Below, piece by piece: positions 57,094-64,000 of a stretch of DNA of 64,000 bases. The position numbers and the translations under genes were made by a program. The stretch lies in the NCBI GenBank assembly GCA_037442505.1, contig JBBIPZ010000012.1, positions 1 to 64,000 on the forward strand, read 5' to 3'. The DNA is from JBBIPZ01 sp037442505 [NCBI: Deltaproteobacteria bacterium]. GTDB taxonomy: Bacteria; CALINM01. A model generated the notes under the pieces. It searched no databases, was not told the origin of the DNA, and worked only from the letters and a program-made list of their open reading frames with translations. The first letter of the stretch is position 1. Each line of letters opens with the position of its first letter.

Positions 57094-58070
57094 AAAGTGT
57101 ATTGAGTGGTATGAGACCTACCGGTAAACTACATTTTGGCCATCTTCACGGAGTTTTAAAAAATTGGTTAAAGCTTCAGGATAATTATTCTTGTTACTTT
57201 TTTGCAGCTGATTGGCATGCACTAACAAGTGAATACGAAGATACAGACAACATTAAATCTGATATTCACGAGATGTTTATAGATTGGCTTTCTGTGGGTA
57301 TAGACCCGGCAAAATCTGTAATATTTGTCCAATCAAAGATAAAAGAACATGCTGAACTGTTTTTGTTGTTTTCGATGATTACACCGCTTTCGTGGTTGGA
57401 GAGAAATCCTACTTATAAAGAACAGTTACAGGAGATTAAAAACAAAGATTTGAGTACCTTTGGATTCTTAGGGTATCCTGTTCTTCAGGCAGCAGACATT
57501 TTAATTTACAAGGCGGCTTACGTCCCTGTAGGTATAGATCAGGTACCACATGTCGAGTTGACAAGAGAGATAGCAAGAAGGTTTAATTTTATATTTAAAA
57601 AATCGGTATTCCCGGAGCCTGAAGCACTGCTTACGGATATTCCTAAGCTTTTAGGAGTTGATGGCAGGAAGATGAGTAAAAGTTACAATAATGCTATTAA
57701 TCTTTCTGACAAACCTGAAGTAGTGAAAAAAAAGATACTTACTATGATGACAGATCCTCACAGGATTAAGAGAACCGACCCCGGAGATCCAGAGTTATGT
57801 CCACTCTTTTTGTTCCACAGGGTTTACTCATCTGAGGAAGAGCGTCTTGAAATTACAAAGGAGTGTAAACAAGCATTAATTGGATGCGTTGACTGTAAAA
57901 AACGGTTGTTGGCGAAGATGGATGTAGAAATTGAGGCTTATTGGGAAAAGAGAAGACATTATGAGGCTAACCCGGAAATAGTTGAAGAGATAATAAGAAA
58001 TGGCAATGAACTTGCCCGCAACAAAGCAAGAGAAACTATGGCAGAGGTTCTGGAAGTAGTTAAAATATGA
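57090..58070 (+). CDS. trpS: Tryptophanyl-tRNA synthetase
   Basis: A 326-residue class I synthetase. The HIGH-like motif is GKLHFGHLHG (residues 12-21) and the KMSKS loop is GRKMSKSYNN (about 191-200). FAADWHALTSEY and MTDPHRIKRTDPGDP are typical. Overlaps scpA by four bases. No additional domains. Confidence 0.97.
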   Translation: MKSVLSGMRPTGKLHFGHLHGVLKNWLKLQDNYSCYFFAADWHALTSEYEDTDNIKSDIHEMFIDWLSVGIDPAKSVIFVQSKIKEHAELFLLFSMITPLSWLERNPTYKEQLQEIKNKDLSTFGFLGYPVLQAADILIYKAAYVPVGIDQVPHVELTREIARRFNFIFKKSVFPEPEALLTDIPKLLGVDGRKMSKSYNNAINLSDKPEVVKKKILTMMTDPHRIKRTDPGDPELCPLFLFHRVYSSEEERLEITKECKQALIGCVDCKKRLLAKMDVEIEAYWEKRRHYEANPEIVEEIIRNGNELARNKARETMAEVLEVVKI

Positions 58071-58807
58071 GTGGCATTTCTGTAAAGTTAGAAACTTTTG
58101 AAGGTCCCTTAGACCTGCTTCTTCACCTTATAAAAAAAGAAAAGGTCGATATATACGACATACCTATTGCTGAGATTACACACCAGTATTTAGATTATCT
58201 TGATAAAATGAGGGAACTTAATATTTTTATTGCTGCAGAGTTTCTTCTAATGGCTGCAACCCTTGTTTATATTAAATCAAAGATGCTTCTTCCCAAAAAG
58301 GTGGATATAGAGGGCGAAGTAGATACATTGGATACAAATCAGGAACAGGAAGACCCTCGAAAACCATTGGTGGAGAGGCTCATAGAGTATCAAAAAATTA
58401 AAGATATGATGTCTATTCTCGAAGGCGGAGACCTTTTATACAAGAGCTTTTTTCCACGAGGCTATACTGAGTTTAAGTTTGATTATTTCGATGGAGAGTT
58501 TGATGCGTACGAACTGGTTAAAGCCTTTTATGACCTTGTGAAAAAAATGCCTGAAGAGAAGTTTTTAAGTATCGAACTGGAGAAGCTTTCTATCGTAGAT
58601 ATGATGAATAACGTTGTGGAGTATCTGAAAAAGGAAAATAGGTTAAACTTTTTCGAGTATGCAAAACGTTTCAGAACAAAATTGGAACTAATAGTTTTTT
58701 TCCTTTCCTTATTGGAACTGGCAAAGTTGAGAATGATTTATATAGCACAAAATGCCCTCTTTTCCGATTTGGTAATTGAACTAAGAGTTAGAGATATTGA
58801 AGATTAA
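58067..58807 (+). CDS. scpA: Segregation and condensation protein A
   Basis: A 246-residue kleisin of the SMC condensin. It starts KLETFEGPLDLLLHLIKKEK (described at about 7-26), the invariant ScpA opening, and ends with the winged-helix domain that binds SMC heads. Works with ScpB encoded next. Length is normal. Confidence 0.95.
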   Translation: MSGISVKLETFEGPLDLLLHLIKKEKVDIYDIPIAEITHQYLDYLDKMRELNIFIAAEFLLMAATLVYIKSKMLLPKKVDIEGEVDTLDTNQEQEDPRKPLVERLIEYQKIKDMMSILEGGDLLYKSFFPRGYTEFKFDYFDGEFDAYELVKAFYDLVKKMPEEKFLSIELEKLSIVDMMNNVVEYLKKENRLNFFEYAKRFRTKLELIVFFLSLLELAKLRMIYIAQNALFSDLVIELRVRDIED

Positions 58808-58818
58808 TTTTTTAGAGG

Positions 58819-59421
58819 TTGGAGTTGAATAGATTAGAGTTAATGTCACTTATCGAAGCAATAATTTTCGCATCCGAACAGCCATTGGATGCAGAAAAAA
58901 TCGCCAAAATTGTAGATATAGAAAAAGATAAAGTTATTGAAATTGTTGAAGAAATTAAGTCTTACTATGCCCTTAACGAAGTGAGAGGTATAGAGATTGC
59001 AGAGATAGCAAATGGTTACTTTTTCAGAACCAAGCCCGTCCACGCCCCTTACATTAAAAAGATTGTTTTAGGTAGAGAAGCGCAGCTTTCAAGGTCTGCT
59101 TTGGAAACTTTATCAGTTATAGCGTTCAAACAACCGGTTACAAGGGCGGAGATAGAGCATTTGAGAGGCGTTGATTCAAGTAATGCTATTAGAACTTTGT
59201 TGGAAAAAAAACTTATCAAAATTGTTGGGAAAAAAGATGTGCCGGGAAAACCTCATGTTTATGGTACAACAAAAGAGTTTTTAAAAAGCTTTGGTTTGAA
59301 AGACCTTTCTCAATTGCCAAATTTAAAAGAGATCAAAGAACTTGAAAGGGAGCGAGAACCACAACTAAGGCTTATAGGAGATGATGAGTATGAAGATAAG
59401 ACTTCAGAAGATATTGGCTGA
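58819..59421 (+). CDS. scpB: Segregation and condensation protein B
   Basis: A 200-residue partner of ScpA with the conserved RSALETLSVIAFKQPVTRAE (about 93-112) and IRGVDSSNAIRTLLEKKLI-type region. The start is uncertain among TTG 58819, TTG 58825 and ATG 58843; the first is kept because AGAGGT precedes it. The end overlaps the rluB start region. Domain content is complete either way. Confidence 0.93.
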   Translation: MELNRLELMSLIEAIIFASEQPLDAEKIAKIVDIEKDKVIEIVEEIKSYYALNEVRGIEIAEIANGYFFRTKPVHAPYIKKIVLGREAQLSRSALETLSVIAFKQPVTRAEIEHLRGVDSSNAIRTLLEKKLIKIVGKKDVPGKPHVYGTTKEFLKSFGLKDLSQLPNLKEIKELEREREPQLRLIGDDEYEDKTSEDIG

Positions 59422-60121
59422 TGCCGGAGTTGCATCAAGGAGAAAGGCAGAAGAGCTGATAAAAGAAGGCAGGGTGTCTGTAAATGGCAAAGTTGTTACT
59501 GAGATGGGTTTTAAGGCTTCGCCGTTTGAAGATCACATAAAGGTTGATGGCAAGTTAATAAAATTTTCTACTCAAAAAGCTGTTTACTTTATGTTAAATA
59601 AGCCAAAGAAGGTTATGTGCACCGTGGAAGATCCCGAAGGCAGGCAGACAGTTATTGATATAATACGTAACAGGATTAAAGAACGTGTCTGGCCTGTAGG
59701 GAGGTTAGATTACCATTCAGAAGGTTTGGTAATTCTCACAAATGATGGGGAACTTACCCTCAGATTGACTCATCCACGTTATAAAGTGCCCAAGGTCTAC
59801 GAAGTTAAGGTGAAAGACCTGCCTGCTGAAGAAAAGTTAGATAAACTTCGCAAAGGCGTTTATTTAGAAGATGGAAAAACTCAACCATGTGAGATTTATT
59901 TTCTAAAGACTACCAGGGAGAATTCAAGGTTTAAAGTTGTATTGAAAGAAGGTAAAAAACAACAGATAAGAAGAATGTTTATGAAGATTGGGCATCCAGT
60001 AATGAAGTTAAAACGCATCGAATATGGTCCTTTAAAACTGGGTAAGCTGGCAATTGGTGATTTTCGTCCTCTTTCAGAAGAAGAGATACAAGAACTTAAA
60101 AAGGCTTGTAAATTATTATAA
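59390..60121 (+). CDS. rluB: Ribosomal large subunit pseudouridine synthase B family
   Basis: A 243-residue RNA-modifying enzyme of the RluB/RsuA group. S4 domain at 1-60 (RLQKILADAGVASRRKAEEL), catalytic Asp in VGRLDYHSEGLVILTNDGE (about 100-118), and KEGKKQQIRRMF. ATG 59390 is preferred because TAGGAG lies nine bases upstream; an in-frame ATG at 59381 abuts that site. It converges with the kinase gene, with a six-base overlap at 60116-60121. Confidence 0.95.
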   Translation: MKIRLQKILADAGVASRRKAEELIKEGRVSVNGKVVTEMGFKASPFEDHIKVDGKLIKFSTQKAVYFMLNKPKKVMCTVEDPEGRQTVIDIIRNRIKERVWPVGRLDYHSEGLVILTNDGELTLRLTHPRYKVPKVYEVKVKDLPAEEKLDKLRKGVYLEDGKTQPCEIYFLKTTRENSRFKVVLKEGKKQQIRRMFMKIGHPVMKLKRIEYGPLKLGKLAIGDFRPLSEEEIQELKKACKLL

Positions 60122-62143
60122 CTGGTCTATTTTGTTAAATTCAGCGGGCAGCTTTATTGTAAACTTAGTGCCGATACCTTTTATACTGTCAACTTGAATA
60201 TTTCCGTAATGTAAATTAACGATCTCTCTTACCAAATATAGACCAATGCCAGCGCCTCTTGTGGTTTTGTTTGGACCTGCGTCTAACATATAAAATTTTT
60301 CGTAAATCTGGTTAAGCTGCTCTTCAGGGATACCCTTCCCATAATCTTTTATTATAAGGTATGCAACACTACCACTCAGCATAGTTGATATTTCTACTCG
60401 GCTATCCTGATGAGAGTATTTAACGGCGTTAGAAAGCAGATGGTATATTGATTGGGATAAAAGCTCTGTATCTCCTTCAATGTAAATAGGCTGTTCAAAA
60501 AGATTTACTAAAAAAGTTATTCCTTTAAGGTCAGCCTCAGGTTTGATTTCGTTGATGCAGGTTTGCACCAGCTCGTTAAGCTCTATTCTGGAACGCTTTA
60601 TTTTGAAAATTGTGGGAATGTTTTCAAATTTACTGATTGTCAACAGATTATCAATTAAACGAGTTAATTTATTTACTTCATTCAACATATTGTTCAAGAT
60701 ATTTTTTTTGCTAACCTCGTCCTTTAGCACGTCTCCACAGAGTATTTCGTTAAAGCCCTTTACAATTGTTAAAGGCGTTCTAAGTTCATGAGAAATATTC
60801 GCCATATAGTTTTGGCGCCAGATATTTAGTTCTTTTAACTTGCGATAACGCATAGCGTTTTCGAGCGCAACACTTCCAAAGCTGACGAGCGATTGGAAAA
60901 GGTCAGCAGAAAATTCTTTAAAATCCCCTTTCATTTTTAGAAAAATTAACGTTCCAAGGCAATGATTCCTATACTTAATTGTGTGAACAATAGCTTTGTT
61001 GGGTTGGTATCCTACACCATCGACTATAAAACTTAATTTTTCCTCAATCTCAGCAGGTTTATTTATAACTAATGGAGTAATACTATCAAGTGAACATCTG
61101 CTCGCGAGAAAACTTGATATATAATTGTTTCCAACCGTTAACTTTTTGTTGAGCCCCACAACGTCTTTGAGAATCAGACTACTTGGCTCATTGTCTTTAA
61201 ACAAAAATAACAAGGCTGTATCTGGTCCTACAAATTCGCCAAGCTCATTCAACATTTTGTTTACAACATCTTCTAACTCAATTTCTGACGATATAGCCCT
61301 TGCAAAATTATTTACTGATGTGAGGGCAGAAATTTTTTGTGATAGTTCTGTTACATCTTCCAGAACGATTAATACACCATGCTCTATCGAAGTCGTCTTA
61401 AGTGCATTAATATGAATTGAATAAAATTTTAAGCCCAGTTCCATGCAAAAGTTAAACGAAAAATCATCATTGTTTGTGATATATTCGGGGGTTGGAAAGT
61501 AATCCTTTATGTCGGAATGTTTTCCGTTTAGCCCTAAAACTTTAAATAGGTTGTACCCGACTATTTCTGTTTCCTTTTTATTAAGAAAATTAATAGCTGC
61601 TTGATTTGCGAAAAATATCTTGTATTCGTGGTCGCATTCTATTACACCCTCGGACATGCTACTTAAAATCTTTGAAAGATGATTTTCAATCTCTATAAAC
61701 TCTTTTGTCATCTCGCGGGGATAAATTTTATCGACACCAATAACCTTCTCTTTTAGGTCCGCTGTATCAGCACCTGAATCATATTGTTTAAGAACAAATA
61801 AAAGGTCGGAGATAAAGTTTTGAACAGGACTTTTTGCCACATAGGCATCCGCATTTATCTCCTTTACTTTGGCAGACGCCTCGATAGCCACTCCTGTTAA
61901 TATAATAACTGGTGTATGCTTAGAATTTGGTAAGTTTTTAAGATAGCTACAAAGCCTCATGCCGTCAATCTTTGGCATGACGTGATCTACAAAGATATAA
62001 TCAAAATGATGATTTTTAACAGCATCCAGTGCTTGCAACGGGTCATTAAAAGTAAAAACTAAATAACCTTCTGCTTCGAGAGACTTTTTTATCACCTCTA
62101 AAAAGAACGGATTATTATCAACAACAAGTATCTTTTTCGACAT
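60116..62143 (-). CDS. Soluble receiver-PAS-GAF histidine kinase
   Basis: A 675-residue cytoplasmic kinase without membrane helices. Order: receiver (1-125, phospho-Asp53 in FVDHVMP, switch Thr in ILTG, Lys in AKSP), PAS (about 155-275), GAF (about 285-430), HisKA with NISHELRTPLTIV (about 450-463) and HATPase with YHLLSNAVKYSH, DYGKGIP and GAGIGLYLVREI. The receiver at the N terminus suggests it is an intermediate in a phosphorelay, perhaps fed by another kinase. Partner regulators are not adjacent. All catalytic parts are intact. Confidence 0.92.
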   Translation of the reverse strand: MSKKILVVDNNPFFLEVIKKSLEAEGYLVFTFNDPLQALDAVKNHHFDYIFVDHVMPKIDGMRLCSYLKNLPNSKHTPVIILTGVAIEASAKVKEINADAYVAKSPVQNFISDLLFVLKQYDSGADTADLKEKVIGVDKIYPREMTKEFIEIENHLSKILSSMSEGVIECDHEYKIFFANQAAINFLNKKETEIVGYNLFKVLGLNGKHSDIKDYFPTPEYITNNDDFSFNFCMELGLKFYSIHINALKTTSIEHGVLIVLEDVTELSQKISALTSVNNFARAISSEIELEDVVNKMLNELGEFVGPDTALLFLFKDNEPSSLILKDVVGLNKKLTVGNNYISSFLASRCSLDSITPLVINKPAEIEEKLSFIVDGVGYQPNKAIVHTIKYRNHCLGTLIFLKMKGDFKEFSADLFQSLVSFGSVALENAMRYRKLKELNIWRQNYMANISHELRTPLTIVKGFNEILCGDVLKDEVSKKNILNNMLNEVNKLTRLIDNLLTISKFENIPTIFKIKRSRIELNELVQTCINEIKPEADLKGITFLVNLFEQPIYIEGDTELLSQSIYHLLSNAVKYSHQDSRVEISTMLSGSVAYLIIKDYGKGIPEEQLNQIYEKFYMLDAGPNKTTRGAGIGLYLVREIVNLHYGNIQVDSIKGIGTKFTIKLPAEFNKIDQL

Positions 62144-62190
62144 TAATTATATTTTACTTTTTTTTATTAACTTAGCAAGCAAATAATAAA

Positions 62191-63195
62191 TCAACATATT
62201 CGCGGCAGAATTTCTCCCAACGGCATGTCGAGAACAGTTCTGCCACCAAATGATGTCTCCAATACAACTATCGGCTTATCTTTTCCTACCACTTCCCCTA
62301 TAACTGCAACATCCTTAGAAACATCAAATTTCTTTAGTATTGAAACAGCTTCATCTGCCTGACTTTCATTAAACACCATAACCATCCTGCCTTCACATGC
62401 AAGGCTGTATATATCAAAGCCATAAATTTCGCATATGGCTTTAACTTTTTCGTTAACAGGAATATTTTCTTCTGAAATAGCGATTTTTATTTTGCCTGTT
62501 ATAGAGAGCTCGTTTAATACTGTAGCCGCCCCCCCACGTGTTACATCCCTTATAAACTTTGGATTTATACCTGCATCAAACAATGCTTTTACTATGTCCC
62601 ATAAAGGAGCAACATCAGAATTCACAACGCCATCAAAATTTATCGTTCCTTTTGCCTTTAAAACCGCAACAGAGTGTTCTCCGAGAGGTCCAGTCAAAAT
62701 TATCTTATCACCTACATTATAATCACTAAGGGGTAGTTTGTAGTTGCAATATCTTTTACCAATGCCAGTAATGTTAATATGTATGCCTTCCATCTTGCCT
62801 TTTTCTACTATTTTTGTATCCCCGGTAACGAGTTTAACATTATATTTTTCAGCTAACTTTTTTATTTCATCAAGGATTTTTATAACAGTTTCGTAATCAA
62901 AACCTTCTTCTATAACAAGTGCCATAGTCATATACATTGGTTCAGCAGCCATCGATGCAAGGTCATTTATCATTCCACAAAAAGCAAGAACACCAATATT
63001 TCCACCGTCAAAATATGGGGGATAAACAGTAAAAGTGTCTGTAGTGATAACCAACTCATTTTCAATGTTTGCACCATCAGCAAGAACAACAAGCGAATCA
63101 TTAGAAAATCGAGACACGATCTCGTTATTAATAAAATGAAAACTTTTTCTGCCTCCACTGCCTAAACTTAACGTTACTTTACTCAAATTTGCCAC
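62191..63195 (-). CDS. hypE: NiFe-hydrogenase maturation protein HypE
   Basis: A 334-residue PurM-like enzyme that converts a C-terminal cysteine thiocarboxamide to thiocyanate, the cyanide source for the Ni-Fe site. It ends in LPRIC, the required terminal Cys. It has TDTFTVYPPYFDGGNIGVLA (described at about 52-71) and GDTKIVEKGKMEGI. The start overlaps the hypD stop by 17 bases, the usual hypD-hypE order. Its presence implies that a real NiFe-hydrogenase exists in the genome. Confidence 0.97.
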   Translation of the reverse strand: MANLSKVTLSLGSGGRKSFHFINNEIVSRFSNDSLVVLADGANIENELVITTDTFTVYPPYFDGGNIGVLAFCGMINDLASMAAEPMYMTMALVIEEGFDYETVIKILDEIKKLAEKYNVKLVTGDTKIVEKGKMEGIHINITGIGKRYCNYKLPLSDYNVGDKIILTGPLGEHSVAVLKAKGTINFDGVVNSDVAPLWDIVKALFDAGINPKFIRDVTRGGAATVLNELSITGKIKIAISEENIPVNEKVKAICEIYGFDIYSLACEGRMVMVFNESQADEAVSILKKFDVSKDVAVIGEVVGKDKPIVVLETSFGGRTVLDMPLGEILPRIC

Positions 63196-64000
63196 TCCAT
63201 TTATAATATGCCAAACACGTACCCTCGTGGGAGACCATACACGGGCCTATTGGATTATCTGGATTGCAGGTCTTTCTGAACAAGGGGCACTGTTCTGGAG
63301 AAAACTTGCCTATTAACACATCTCCACATTTACAAGCACTGTTTTTTTGTTTGAAACCATCCTTTGGTATATCAAACCTAACACGAGCGTTATAATCACT
63401 ATAGGCATCTCGAATCTCGTATCCACCATCTTTAACAATACCAATGCCTCTCCAGGGCGCATCTTTTAGATAAAACAGTTCTTCAACCTTCTTCAGCATT
63501 TTAGTATTGCCTTTTTCGTCAACTGCACGTTTATATGCACATCTAATATCAATGTCTTTTTTTTCAATCATATCAACAAGTTCTAAAATACCCAGGAGTA
63601 TATCAAGAGGTTCAAAGCCAACTACCACAGCGGGGATTCCAAAACTTTTTACGGCGGAAAAATAATCCCAGCCAACTACTGCGGAGACGTGTCCTGGAAG
63701 AATCACCCCATCAGCGTAAAGTGTGCCAAAACTTCCCAGTGCTTGTAAAACTGACCGTGTATTTTTATGAAACGACAAAAATGTTAAATTTTTTAACGAT
63801 TTTTTCGTTGCAAAGTCAATTGCAGCTGCTGTTGCTGGAATGGTCGTTTCAAATCCGACGCCTAAAAACACCCATTGTTTATCTGGATATTTTTCAGCTA
63901 TAGAAATAGCTTCAAGAGCAGAATAAACAATTTCAATGCTATAACCATCAGAGCGGTAATCTGCAAGACTCTTTCCTGAAACAGGAACTTTTAGCAAATC
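63179..64000 (-). CDS. hypD: NiFe-hydrogenase maturation protein HypD (5' end off window)
   Basis: The C-terminal 272 or so residues of HypD, which with HypC builds the Fe(CN)2CO unit. Visible are LKVPVSGKSL, GFETTIPATAAAI, LPGHVSAVVGWDYF, GFEPLDILLG and the cysteine-rich end CKCGDVLIGKFSPEQCPLF, TCNPDNPIGPCMVSHEGTC that binds a [4Fe-4S] cluster. HypD is normally about 360 residues, so about 90 N-terminal residues lie beyond 64000 and any start inside the window is an artefact. Confidence 0.96.
   Translation of the reverse strand, partial: DLLKVPVSGKSLADYRSDGYSIEIVYSALEAISIAEKYPDKQWVFLGVGFETTIPATAAAIDFATKKSLKNLTFLSFHKNTRSVLQALGSFGTLYADGVILPGHVSAVVGWDYFSAVKSFGIPAVVVGFEPLDILLGILELVDMIEKKDIDIRCAYKRAVDEKGNTKMLKKVEELFYLKDAPWRGIGIVKDGGYEIRDAYSDYNARVRFDIPKDGFKQKNSACKCGDVLIGKFSPEQCPLFRKTCNPDNPIGPCMVSHEGTCLAYYKWSGKFE

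Noticed and set aside
62191-63195. Selenophosphate synthetase (SelD) as the identity of this PurM-like gene
   Set aside because: The C-terminal PRIC, the overlap with hypD and the HypE signatures identify HypE.

Overview
The window comes from an AT-rich, Gram-negative, probably anaerobic bacterium. Gram-negative features are periplasmic TRAP-type uptake, a beta-barrel surface protein and a periplasmic c-heme sensor. Anaerobic features are an aldehyde:ferredoxin oxidoreductase, a benzoyl-CoA-reductase-type activase, bacterial ferredoxins and NiFe-hydrogenase maturation genes. Gene content and order are compatible with a Deferribacterota-like or Desulfurella/Hippea-like organism. That is an inference from style, not a demonstrated placement. 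No rRNA, tRNA, CRISPR array or intact insertion sequence was seen.

Layout. (1) 1-7.9 kb is a malonate-use island: a divergent GntR/FCD regulator, a TRAP transporter whose binding-protein gene carries an in-frame TGA, a MatB-type malonyl-CoA synthetase, malonate decarboxylase beta and gamma subunits, and a TSUP permease. Two identical 15-bp motifs lie near its ends. (2) 7.9-13.3 kb, minus strand, is an acyl-CoA/redox operon: BzdQ/BcrD-type activase, ferredoxin, small Cys protein, GNAT, AOR-family tungsten enzyme, second ferredoxin, thiolase. (3) 13.7-18.7 kb is the housekeeping run rplU-rpmA-obgE-proB-proA-nadD-rsfS. (4) It runs directly into a chemotaxis cluster, cheR-mcp-cheW-cheY-cheA-cheC-cheD (18.7-24.5 kb), then larB-rhomboid-larC-nfeD, a large hybrid kinase with a degenerate receiver, and rnr (to 32.7 kb). 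(5) A heavily decayed ubiB/aarF pseudogene follows. (6) 34.4-37.4 kb is a putative arsenosugar module: a secreted YdjY-like protein, a TIGR04283-type glycosyltransferase, and an ArsM methyltransferase fused to ArsS radical SAM. (7) 37.6-44.7 kb, minus strand, encodes a six-subunit Hyf/complex-I-like membrane complex whose large subunit has lost the Ni-Fe cysteine ligands. (8) 44.9-56.3 kb holds a heme-sensing HD-GYP protein, a giant GH13 protein, a histone-H1-like protein, an M20 amidohydrolase, a MidA-type methyltransferase and a metallopeptidase/propeller/barrel surface protein. (9) 56.4-60.1 kb is an M50 protease-trpS-scpA-scpB-rluB run. (10) 60.1-64 kb, minus strand, holds a soluble hybrid kinase and hypE-hypD, with hypD cut by the window edge.

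The most interesting points are four. The malonate route pairs MatB with Mdc beta/gamma and shows no acyl-carrier machinery. The ArsM-ArsS protein is a single fused chain. The Hyf-like complex lacks a Ni-Fe site although hyp genes are nearby. The activase/AOR/ferredoxin/thiolase operon has no recognisable reductase core. Local decay is also clear: a dctP nonsense codon, a ubiB pseudogene and a TSUP gene relic.
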